Below are positions 34,675-42,634 of a DNA stretch of 64,000 nucleotides, piece after piece; positions within the stretch are counted from its first letter, which is position 1, and the number at the start of each line of letters is the position of its first letter. This DNA is from an uncultured Alphaproteobacteria bacterium (GTDB lineage Bacteria; Pseudomonadota; Alphaproteobacteria; HIMB59; GCA-002718135). The stretch spans positions 40,086 to 104,085 of the forward strand of contig CACIED010000003.1 of assembly GCA_902585605.1 (NCBI GenBank). The letters are read 5' to 3'. The translations under genes were made by a program, and so were the position numbers. The notes under the pieces are model-generated. The model saw nothing but the letters and a program-made list of their open reading frames with translations, made no database searches and was not told where the DNA came from.

Positions 34675-36095
34675 TCAAAAATTTTCAGTTCTTTTAAAGC
34701 TTTTGCAACTCCATCAAGATTTGAAAGTTTCATAGATGCATAATTTGGTGACAACACTATCCCTTCTCCTCCAGCTTTATAAGTTGCTAAAACCGATCTA
34801 TATGCAATATCTGGTGTACAGATTGCTTGTTCTTTTGATGATCTTGGTGCATCGATACCAATGCCCATATATACTTTGGAGCCACCATCAACACCCCTGA
34901 CTGCATCTGCACATTGAGTATAAATATATGTATCTGGATCTAATCCTCTTTCTATAAGATTGTCTAAGCTAGTTTCATTAATTCCTAAAATTTTAGAAAA
35001 AGATGAAACCAACTCAGAATTAGATAATTCATTTAAGATTGTTTTTCCAAATATATTTATTTCTCTATGAAATATTTCACCTGATTGATGCTGATAAGTT
35101 ATAGGTTTTACCCAATCAGAATAACCTACCTGTTCTTTCCAAGGCCACTGCACTTTTCTAATAAAATTAAAATGATTTCTATTCCATACATTTAACCCAA
35201 AAGATAAATTAGGTTTTATCCATTTTACTAAACCATAAATTTCTTTGTCTAAATCTTTGTTCCTTTTAAGCCAAAATTTTTCCCACTCTAAAATTTCTGG
35301 TTTATCAAATAAAATTCTAAAAAATTCAATTAAGTTTCCATCAACAAAGTTCTTTCCATTTAAAGTTTCTTGAAAGAATTCATATAATTTCAAAAGTGAG
35401 GATCTAATTTTTTCAATATTTAAATTATGAGTTTTAGCTTCTATTAAAAAATCTTCAGAAAAGTCTCCAGGCTCATTTCCTTGAAATAATTGATCAAGAG
35501 GTGAATATCTTTCATTGCACCACATAACACCATCAATATCATAATTTGCAACTTGATCTTCGATCATTGATAAGATCCAATTTCTATAATTTTTATTACT
35601 TGTGGAAGGTGATTTACCAATTTTTCCAAAAACATCTATTTCCATACATTGAACTAAATTTGGAATATCTACTCCAGTGGCAGATCCATGACCTGCATAA
35701 TTGAAGAAGGGTTCCATTAATTCAATAAAAATTTTCATTCCTTTTTCCCTTGCTTTAGGAATAACCATTTTTAAAATATCTTTATTTTTCATTTCTTTGT
35801 CTTGGGCTTTAAAATTTTTTATGAAAGTTTTATTATAAAATTTAGGATCTGGATCAAAATATGCACCACCTTTCATTGAAAATGGTTCAGGAATTCCATG
35901 ATCTGGCCAACCATCTATTTCCCAAGACACTGATCTTCCCGATTTTAATCCTAGCCATGAAACAGTCCCAATTAGTAGAACATTTACACCAACACGTTTT
36001 TGTAATGTATCTAATACATTATCAATTCCTTCATCAATAAATGAAATCGGACTTATTTGAATTCCAACAAATTTATCTTTTCCATTTTTGATCAT
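34671..36095 (-). CDS. Unrecognised TIM-barrel-like protein, possible glycoside-hydrolase relative
   Basis: 474 residues, no signal peptide and no transmembrane segment, so probably cytoplasmic. I do not recognise a named family. Alternating strand/helix segments suggest a (beta/alpha)8 barrel: FVGIQISPISFIDEG at the start, GMKIFIELMEPFFNYAGHG, YDIDGVMWCNERYSPLD with a candidate acidic residue, LSFGLNVWNRNHFNFI, and GGEGIVLSPNYASM near the end. Asp, Glu and Trp at strand ends resemble sugar-cleaving enzymes, but this is inference. The start overlaps the aminotransferase stop by four bases, and it overlaps the cyclic amidohydrolase by four at the other end, so it is a fixed part of this operon. 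Confidence 0.65.
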   Translation of the reverse strand: MIKNGKDKFVGIQISPISFIDEGIDNVLDTLQKRVGVNVLLIGTVSWLGLKSGRSVSWEIDGWPDHGIPEPFSMKGGAYFDPDPKFYNKTFIKNFKAQDKEMKNKDILKMVIPKAREKGMKIFIELMEPFFNYAGHGSATGVDIPNLVQCMEIDVFGKIGKSPSTSNKNYRNWILSMIEDQVANYDIDGVMWCNERYSPLDQLFQGNEPGDFSEDFLIEAKTHNLNIEKIRSSLLKLYEFFQETLNGKNFVDGNLIEFFRILFDKPEILEWEKFWLKRNKDLDKEIYGLVKWIKPNLSFGLNVWNRNHFNFIRKVQWPWKEQVGYSDWVKPITYQHQSGEIFHREINIFGKTILNELSNSELVSSFSKILGINETSLDNLIERGLDPDTYIYTQCADAVRGVDGGSKVYMGIGIDAPRSSKEQAICTPDIAYRSVLATYKAGGEGIVLSPNYASMKLSNLDGVAKALKELKIFE

Positions 36096-37249
36096 TTTAA
36101 AAAATTATTTATCCTTGTCATCGACTCTTCTATTTTTTCAATAGGTTGTAAATAAGATAAGCGTATATACTTATCATCTTCATCACCGAACAAAATACCA
36201 GGAAACATAAGAACACCAGTATTAACAAGTAATTCTCTGCAAAAATTTGAAGCAGTCATATTTGAATTTGATACATTTGTATAAATATAAAAAGCACCTC
36301 CTGGATCACCATAAGTAAAACCAATATCACTTAAGGCTTTCATGCTAAACTTTCTTCTTTCATTATATTCATTTTTCATTTTATTAATCTCTTCTTGAGG
36401 ACCATCTAAAGCAGCTAAAGCTCCATATTGAGAAAATGTACATGAATTTATTGATAAGGCATGTCTTATTTCTGTCATTTTATTTATAATATCTTTCGGA
36501 CCTGCAATATATCCAACTCTCCAACCAGTCATAGCATAAGTTTTAGAAAAACCATTTAGTGTTAATGTTCTTTCCTTCATTTTTTCAAGTGAACCAATTG
36601 ATAGATGTTCATGCGAATCATAAATTAAGTCAGCATAAATCTCATCTGATATTATAATTAAATTATTATCTATTGCTATCTGAGCTATTTTTTTAATATT
36701 ATTTGGAGGTGTTACAGCACCTGTAGGATTATTTGGTGAAACAAGAACAAGCAACTTAGTTTTTTTAGTAATTTTTTGCTCAATTAATTCTGGCATTAAT
36801 GCAAAATTATCTTTTTCGTATGTGTGAACAGGTACAGGTTTAGCATTACACATCCTTACTGTTAAATCATATGTAGTAAATCTTGGTGAGGTAATTAAGA
36901 CTTCATCATCTGCTTTTAATAATGAAATCATTGCGAGAGCAATACTTTCTTGAACACCAGCTGTGATAATTATTTCATCTTCAGAATAATCTAAATTATA
37001 TTTTAGCTCAAAATTTTTAGATATAGATTTTCTCAATTCTGGCAGTCCAGTTGGAGGTGTGTAATGATGTTTGTTTTCATCAAGGGCTTTTTTTGCAGCC
37101 TCAACTATATGTCGTGGTGTGTGAAAATCTGGATCTCCTCTTCCTAAAGCTATTACATTATCCATACCCGAAGCTATTTTTAAAAGATCTGATCTTAATG
37201 TCTCATCGTCTAGTGATATTTCTTTAGATTTATTAAAAACTATGCTCAC
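36092..37249 (-). CDS. PLP-dependent class I/II aminotransferase
   Basis: 385-residue fold-type I aminotransferase. IALGRGDPDFHTPRHIVEAA near residue 35, VSPNNPTGAV, ISDEIYADLIYD, the PLP lysine in LNGFSKTYAMTGWRVGY, and GGAFYIYTN near the C terminus place it in the aspartate aminotransferase subgroup I-gamma. A close paralog is encoded at 44169-45332 (same GRGD.D..TPRHI and NGFSK.Y.MTGWRVGY). It overlaps the amidohydrolase upstream by one base and the TIM-like gene downstream by four. It likely deaminates an amino acid released by the hydrolases of this operon. Confidence 0.92.
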   Translation of the reverse strand: MSIVFNKSKEISLDDETLRSDLLKIASGMDNVIALGRGDPDFHTPRHIVEAAKKALDENKHHYTPPTGLPELRKSISKNFELKYNLDYSEDEIIITAGVQESIALAMISLLKADDEVLITSPRFTTYDLTVRMCNAKPVPVHTYEKDNFALMPELIEQKITKKTKLLVLVSPNNPTGAVTPPNNIKKIAQIAIDNNLIIISDEIYADLIYDSHEHLSIGSLEKMKERTLTLNGFSKTYAMTGWRVGYIAGPKDIINKMTEIRHALSINSCTFSQYGALAALDGPQEEINKMKNEYNERRKFSMKALSDIGFTYGDPGGAFYIYTNVSNSNMTASNFCRELLVNTGVLMFPGILFGDEDDKYIRLSYLQPIEKIEESMTRINNFLK

Positions 37250-38484
37250 TATATTAATCTACTTCCATGAATATAAACTTGTTTTACATTAGATAAGTCA
37301 TCTATATTTTCATCAGGTTTGCCTTGTACAATAATAAGATCTGCATCTTTACCAATTTCAATTGATCCTAATTTGTCTTCAATTTTATTTACTTTTGCTG
37401 CTCTATAAGTAGCAGATTGAATAGCATCTAAATTATCTTTAACTACACCAAGATCAATCATAAACTTCATTTCAGGAACTATAGCATCATGTGGTACAAC
37501 TGGTGAACCTGCATCTGTTCCAAAAATTATGTCAATGCCTGCTTTACTTGCTTTAACAAGTGAATCAAATCTCGATTTATCTTTAACAATTTTTTGTCGT
37601 TCTTTTATTTTCCATTCAGGAATATTATACTGTCTTGCAATTTCTTCCTTACTTTGCATTACTACTGGAGAAAAAGTTGTACATATTGGAATATTTTTTT
37701 TTGCAACTTTTTCAATTGTTGCATCTGTCATAGGCCCCCCATGTTCAATACAATCTATTCCAAAATCAGTAACTCTATTAATTGCTGCATCAAAAGTAGC
37801 ATGTGCGGTAATATATAATCCATTTCGATGAGTCTCATCGATAACTGCCTCTAATTCTTCATCAGTAAATTCAAGAGTATCATGGCACGCCATAATTTTA
37901 ATTAGATCTGCACCACTTCCAACTTGTTCTCGTACTGCTCTTCGCATTTCATCAGCTCCAGAAGCTTCACGACAACACCAATATGTATGTCCTGCAGTTT
38001 GTACTATAGCTTCTCCACATATTTTTAATCTTGGACCTGGATATATACCTTGTTCTATTGCTTGCTTAGCAAAAATATTAGACTTGTTCATTCCTAAATC
38101 TCTTACAAGAGTTACACCTGCCCTCAATGATTTCAACATATTTGCACAAGATTTATAAGCTGAAATTTCAGATGGATCATCAAGTGACTGCTGAGCTAAA
38201 TCATGTGTTCCATCCCAAGCAAGATGGGCATGCGAATTCATTAGTCCAGGTAAAATTGTATGATCCTTAAGTTCTAAAACTTTTTTGGAATTTGCACTAC
38301 TGTCTAAATCAGATTGAGAACCTGCTTTTATTATTTTACCATTATCTATTTCGACAAATCCATTTTCGATTACTTTAAGAGATTTTGTTTCAATTACCCT
38401 GCATTTAAATAATATGTTCTCTTTTTGTAAATCAAAAAGTGGTTTAATTATTTTTCTAAATTTCCAAGGTGCTGCTTCTGGCAT
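37249..38484 (-). CDS. Metal-dependent amidohydrolase (Xaa-dipeptidase-like)
   Basis: 411-residue amidohydrolase-superfamily enzyme. PGLMNSHAHLAWDG (HxH near residue 85), the candidate carboxylated Lys in LIKIMACHD, His in YITAHATFDAA, His in CIEHGGPM and Asp in IIFGTDAGSP are the metal and catalytic residues. AGHTYWCCREASGADEMRR is a subgroup feature also present in the related 59341-60561 enzyme as GGHGDMRK. The N terminus is long before the barrel but lacks a signal sequence. It follows the M24 gene by 12 bases. Dipeptide or amide hydrolysis is expected; the substrate is unknown. Confidence 0.87.
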   Translation of the reverse strand: MPEAAPWKFRKIIKPLFDLQKENILFKCRVIETKSLKVIENGFVEIDNGKIIKAGSQSDLDSSANSKKVLELKDHTILPGLMNSHAHLAWDGTHDLAQQSLDDPSEISAYKSCANMLKSLRAGVTLVRDLGMNKSNIFAKQAIEQGIYPGPRLKICGEAIVQTAGHTYWCCREASGADEMRRAVREQVGSGADLIKIMACHDTLEFTDEELEAVIDETHRNGLYITAHATFDAAINRVTDFGIDCIEHGGPMTDATIEKVAKKNIPICTTFSPVVMQSKEEIARQYNIPEWKIKERQKIVKDKSRFDSLVKASKAGIDIIFGTDAGSPVVPHDAIVPEMKFMIDLGVVKDNLDAIQSATYRAAKVNKIEDKLGSIEIGKDADLIIVQGKPDENIDDLSNVKQVYIHGSRLI

Positions 38485-38496
38485 AAATTTTATCCT

Positions 38497-39666
38497 TTAG
38501 TTTAAGTTTATAATTCTATGATCAATACTTTTATCTAAAAAGCTTGATATTTGTTTTCCATTATTTACGTCCACAATCATTGAGCTAATAGTTCTATATC
38601 CATCAATATTAGGTCTATAAATACCTGGCTCATTTGAAAAAATCATATTTTTTTTTAATATGGTTTTATCTCCAGGCGATAACCAAGGAGCTTCATGTCC
38701 TTCAAATCCCATACCATGCCCTATACGATGTCTCACAAATTCGAAATAACCACTTTGCTTGTATATTGCTGTTGCAATTTCATTAATATTTTCACATTCA
38801 GTTCCTTCTTTAAGGTTTTTAATTACCTCATCATTAACTTCTTTCATTGTTTTCATAATATCCATTTGATCATGACTTGGCTCACCAAGAATAAAAGTTA
38901 CTCCAGATTCAGCGTATAAACCACCAACACAAGCTCCAACACCACAAATTAATGTTTCATTTCTTTTTGGTACTCTGCTTAATGATTTGCCATGAGGAAA
39001 CGCTCCTCTTGGTCCTGAATGAATAGTGGCTACTACATTGCATGGTGTTTCATCAAAATCAGCCGGTAAGTTTTTTAACATTTCTTTTTTTGCTTCTTCA
39101 GTACAAATTTTCACTAATTCTCTTTCATTTGTTTCACTATTGATCAATTCCTTCCCATTTTCTTTTAAATATTCAAGGGTTAAATCAGCATACTTTGCTG
39201 CTTCAGTAATTATATCGATCTCTTCTTTTAGTTTTTGATATCTGAAATAATTTATATTGACTTTATAATCTAGTATTTCAAATCTGTTTTTGATTAATTC
39301 TATAATATCTATTTTATTTATGTCTGTACCAATTTTTTTTTCATTAATATTTTGAGCCATAAATGAATAAGGATTTATCTTTCCTGGATATTCTTCATAG
39401 ATTAATATTTCATCTATAACTGTGTTTTCTGAATTTTCTTTTTCTAATAGAGGAATAAATAATTTACTTTTATTTTCTTTACTTAAAAAAAAACCTGATG
39501 GTCTTTCGTTAGTTACATAAAAGAAACCTGTAAAATAAAAAATATTTGCAGGGTTAGTAATAAGAAATCCATCTAGATCTTTTTCTTCTATTAGTCTAAG
39601 CAACATTTTTCTTGTCTGATTATAAAAATTATTACTTAATGGTTTTATTTTTTTAAACTCATTCAT
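38497..39666 (-). CDS. M24-family protein, creatinase-like, with lost metal ligands
   Basis: A ~389-residue protein with the two-domain layout of prolidase/creatinase: an N-terminal domain (GFLITNPANIFYFTGFF) and a C-terminal pita-bread domain. The usual metal ligands are altered: the first Asp position reads G in LICGVGACVGGLYAES, the second Asp is Glu, and the last Glu is Ser in GYRTISSMIVD. His in RHRIGHGMGFEGHE and Glu in FSNEPGIY remain. This resembles creatinase, which is metal-independent, so a C-N hydrolase not needing metal is possible. I chose the ATG at 39666, which avoids overlapping the upstream gene. Confidence 0.83.
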   Translation of the reverse strand: MNEFKKIKPLSNNFYNQTRKMLLRLIEEKDLDGFLITNPANIFYFTGFFYVTNERPSGFFLSKENKSKLFIPLLEKENSENTVIDEILIYEEYPGKINPYSFMAQNINEKKIGTDINKIDIIELIKNRFEILDYKVNINYFRYQKLKEEIDIITEAAKYADLTLEYLKENGKELINSETNERELVKICTEEAKKEMLKNLPADFDETPCNVVATIHSGPRGAFPHGKSLSRVPKRNETLICGVGACVGGLYAESGVTFILGEPSHDQMDIMKTMKEVNDEVIKNLKEGTECENINEIATAIYKQSGYFEFVRHRIGHGMGFEGHEAPWLSPGDKTILKKNMIFSNEPGIYRPNIDGYRTISSMIVDVNNGKQISSFLDKSIDHRIINLN

Positions 39667-39670
39667 TTTA

Positions 39671-40726
39671 TTAAATTTTAAGTTTATCAATATTTAAATC
39701 TTTTGCTAAAATGTTAAAAGAATCTATTACTTCACTATCAATTAGTATTCCTTTTTCTAATTTTTCTTTAACTCTTTTATTCTCAAGATCGCCAGGAACT
39801 AAAATTTCATCAAAACCAGGTCTAAGTGGCAATTTTTTAAGCGTATCAACAAAATCATTTATGCGTGAATAGAAATCAGAAATTTCCATAAACCACTCTA
39901 TATTTATCGCTGTTAATGAATGGGAAACATCTAGTTTTTTTGGATCGGAGTAAGGTATTAATCCATATCCGCCACCGCTTATAACTCCTGTTAAGATATC
40001 AGTCATAAACGATAAACCATAACCTTTATATTTTCCAATACCTAATAAAAAACCATCCATAGCATCAGAAGGATTGGTTGTTTCTTCACCTTCTTTAGTT
40101 AGAGCCCAATCGTTTGGCATTGGTATTTGCTCTCTTTCATGCCATCTCATCATTCCTTTGCCAGCTGTTGTTAATGCTATATCTAAAATTAAAGGATAAC
40201 CTCTATTAGTAGGACAAGAAATGCCCCATGGATTTGTTCCAACGCCTCCACTTCTAGATCCCCATGGAGCCATTTCGGGTCCTGCATTTGTATACGCAAT
40301 TCCAATACAATTTTTTTTTGTTGCTCTTACTGCATGAACTGAACTAGAACCAAAGTGAGTTGAATTTTTTATAATTACTTGACCTATGCCTTCATTCTTT
40401 GCTTTTGTAATCGCAATATCCATACATTTAGATGCTTGTACTGTTCCAATTCCATTTTTTGCATCTACCAAAGCTAAGGAAGAACTTTCTTTTACAATAT
40501 CTAAATCAATATTTATGTTTACTTCTTTATTTTTAATTCTTTTGTAATATGTTGTTATTCTTTGAACTCCTTGACCTTGACCGCTATGAAATCTCAGTTC
40601 TGAAAACATCAAAGCGCCAGTAAAAATTTTTGCATCTTCATTTCTTAATCCCATTGCTAAAAAAGAATTAAGTACAAAATTTTCTAAATTTTTAAAGTTG
40701 ACCAATGTCATATCTATATTTTGCAT
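39671..40726 (-). CDS. Ldh_2-family NAD(P)-dependent dehydrogenase (malate/L-lactate/ureidoglycolate type)
   Basis: 351 residues of the LDH2/MDH2 family, whose members oxidise 2-hydroxy acids such as malate, L-lactate or ureidoglycolate, or reduce imines. Motifs: FHSGQGQGVQRI near residue 53, GQVIIKNSTHFGSSSVHA with the catalytic His, TNAGPEMAPWG, VGTNPWGISCP, and GYGLSFMTDILTGVISGGGYG. It sits between the M24 gene and the two DUF4438 genes, with 4-base spacings. Ureidoglycolate-type chemistry would fit the amidohydrolases of the operon, but the substrate cannot be decided. Confidence 0.88.
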   Translation of the reverse strand: MQNIDMTLVNFKNLENFVLNSFLAMGLRNEDAKIFTGALMFSELRFHSGQGQGVQRITTYYKRIKNKEVNINIDLDIVKESSSLALVDAKNGIGTVQASKCMDIAITKAKNEGIGQVIIKNSTHFGSSSVHAVRATKKNCIGIAYTNAGPEMAPWGSRSGGVGTNPWGISCPTNRGYPLILDIALTTAGKGMMRWHEREQIPMPNDWALTKEGEETTNPSDAMDGFLLGIGKYKGYGLSFMTDILTGVISGGGYGLIPYSDPKKLDVSHSLTAINIEWFMEISDFYSRINDFVDTLKKLPLRPGFDEILVPGDLENKRVKEKLEKGILIDSEVIDSFNILAKDLNIDKLKI

Positions 40727-40730
40727 AAAA

Positions 40731-41609
40731 TTATTTTTTAAATTTTAAATAATTTACAATATTTGCGTTACTGTTTAATTTTGGAATTCCATCATTTGTT
40801 TTTGATGACATTAATATAGTAAGACCCGGTCCATAACCGGCTCTTGGACCATTAGTTTGACCTACAATACCTATTGACCAAGCTTTTCTTAAGAAACCAT
40901 GTTGATAACTGCTATCATAATTTTCTACGTATACAAAGTCACCCAAACGCAAATTATTAAGTTTATACTTTTTCATTTCATTTAGATCTGTTGTTTGAAT
41001 GTGTAAAGAACCTGATTCACTTGTTAATCCTGATCCAGCTCCAACTAAGTGCTCTGGTATAATGTGTGTAACTGGTATGTTTAATTTTTTATTTTTAATC
41101 TTGATATTCATTTTATTAAAAATTTGAGGTGATAAACTTTTGCAGAAAATATTTTCAAAATTTTTTATTTTTAAACCTACGCCCAATGACTTTATTAAAA
41201 TTTTATCATTAATTGAAATCCTCTCCCTTACTTTCTTTTCGAAATGTATAATTATTTGTTCAGAGAATCTACCAGACTTGCCAGATACAAATCCAACTGA
41301 ATTTTTAGCTTCACCATTCATTATAATTGCTTCATTACCAACACATGATAAAATATTTAAACCTCTGTTACCTCCTTCACTAGGATATTTAATAGAAACA
41401 CCTGGATGAATACAATCAGCTTCCCAACCAAATGCAGAATCGCCAACAGATACATTATGAACTATGGATCCCCATGTAGGTAAAAGAAAAGGAATACCGT
41501 CAGAGTCTAAGCGGTACGGTTCAGCAGGCAACCCTTGGAAATTTGGTTGACACACAGATCCCATTACACTGACATTAATTAATAAATTTTCGTTAGTTTC
41601 TATCTTCAT
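40731..41609 (-). CDS. DUF4438-family protein (second copy)
   Basis: 292 residues, homologous to the preceding gene throughout: paired motifs FGWEADCIHPGVSI / FGWAGDHVEPGVSI, CVGNEAIIMNGEAKNSVG / CTGNKAIVRSGEAKGAIG and GPGLTILMS / GPGIMTIMT. This is the DUF4438 family, known structurally from thermophiles, with no established function. No signal peptide or membrane helix is visible. Genes overlap by four bases. Conserved His and Asp residues in the repeated motifs may bind metal. The tandem pair probably forms a hetero-oligomer or two related enzymes in the pathway of this operon. Confidence 0.75.
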   Translation of the reverse strand: MKIETNENLLINVSVMGSVCQPNFQGLPAEPYRLDSDGIPFLLPTWGSIVHNVSVGDSAFGWEADCIHPGVSIKYPSEGGNRGLNILSCVGNEAIIMNGEAKNSVGFVSGKSGRFSEQIIIHFEKKVRERISINDKILIKSLGVGLKIKNFENIFCKSLSPQIFNKMNIKIKNKKLNIPVTHIIPEHLVGAGSGLTSESGSLHIQTTDLNEMKKYKLNNLRLGDFVYVENYDSSYQHGFLRKAWSIGIVGQTNGPRAGYGPGLTILMSSKTNDGIPKLNSNANIVNYLKFKK

Positions 41610-42469
41610 ATTTTTATTTTTAATAAATTTTTAATGTTTGCCTTTTTATTAATTTTCCAACTTAAATCTTTTTTTTTGCCTGTCATTATAGTCATAATTC
41701 CAGGACCGTGACCTGACATTACAGAATCTCCATGAATGCAAATTGCTATACTAACATAATCTTTTTTATATGATCTGCCCCACCTGTGATCTGCATGATT
41801 TATAGCGATTAAATCACCAAGTTTCATTTGGTCAATTTTTAATTTTTTCATTAAGGCTCGATCACCAGACATCAGATCTTGATCTACGTATTCAGAATTC
41901 AACTCTGCTCCAGATCCCATAATACGTATTGGTAATTCGATTGCGACATCGACTATTAATGTTTTTTTAACAATTTTTAAAAATAAAGATTTTAAAAGTT
42001 TTGGGTCAATTTTTTTAATTTCAATATTTGGAAAATCTAATAATTTTAATCCTCTACCATGAGTTATGATATCAATTTGATCACCTATGCAAATCTTATC
42101 AAGAATTTTATTTTCGAAATGGATTAAATTTCTTGCATGTTCCCCAGTCACTATGCCAATTGCACCTTTAGCTTCACCCGATCTAACTATAGCCTTATTT
42201 CCAGTGCATACCAAATAATGCAAAGCAAAATGCTCATTAGGATTTTCAGAGTCTATTGAAACACCTGGTTCAACGTGGTCTCCAGCCCAACCAAATGCAT
42301 TATCTCCTACTTTAATATTATTTACTACACCAAACATTCCTGGATAAATCACAGCCTGTCCATCATTATTTGGAATATATCCAGGATTTTTAAAAGAGGG
42401 TTGCGTTGCAAAACCCCCAATTGACATTTTTATTAAATTTTTCTCATTAGTTTTTAAATTTGAAATCAC
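41606..42469 (-). CDS. DUF4438-family protein (first copy)
   Basis: 287-residue protein of the uncharacterised DUF4438 family. Key segments: MSIGGFATQPSFKNPGY, FGWAGDHVEPGVSIDSENP, EHARNLIHFENKILDKICIGD, ADHRWGRSYKKDYVSIAICIHG and GHGPGIMTIMTG. It is the first gene of the 13-kb minus-strand operon; the divergent M32 carboxypeptidase begins 165 bases away. It overlaps the second copy by four bases. Two non-identical copies in tandem, retained in a compact genome, suggest separate roles. No function is asserted. Confidence 0.75.
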   Translation of the reverse strand: MISNLKTNEKNLIKMSIGGFATQPSFKNPGYIPNNDGQAVIYPGMFGVVNNIKVGDNAFGWAGDHVEPGVSIDSENPNEHFALHYLVCTGNKAIVRSGEAKGAIGIVTGEHARNLIHFENKILDKICIGDQIDIITHGRGLKLLDFPNIEIKKIDPKLLKSLFLKIVKKTLIVDVAIELPIRIMGSGAELNSEYVDQDLMSGDRALMKKLKIDQMKLGDLIAINHADHRWGRSYKKDYVSIAICIHGDSVMSGHGPGIMTIMTGKKKDLSWKINKKANIKNLLKIKI

Positions 42470-42518
42470 ATTGAGAGAAATATCTTGTTTAATTTAAATA
42501 AAGAATAACAAAATTGTC

Positions 42519-42542
42519 ATTACAGTGTTGATAAAATGTAAT
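42519..42542. promoter_or_regulatory. Inverted repeat in the divergent promoter of the two long catabolic operons
   Basis: ATTACA (42519-42524) and TGTAAT (42537-42542) form a 6-bp inverted repeat with a 12-base spacer in the 165-base gap between the DUF4438 operon (minus) and the M32 operon (plus). A second small palindrome, ATAC-TC-GTAT, lies at 42550-42559. Both are placed where one regulator could control both directions. The sequences are seen; binding is inference, and such short AT-rich repeats can arise by chance. Confidence 0.35.
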
Positions 42543-42634
42543 CTAAAAAATACTCGTATATTGCAAAATAATCACCACCAAAATGATAAATTATCTATTT
42601 CTTAAATTATAAAAACAATTTAGATACGATTTTT

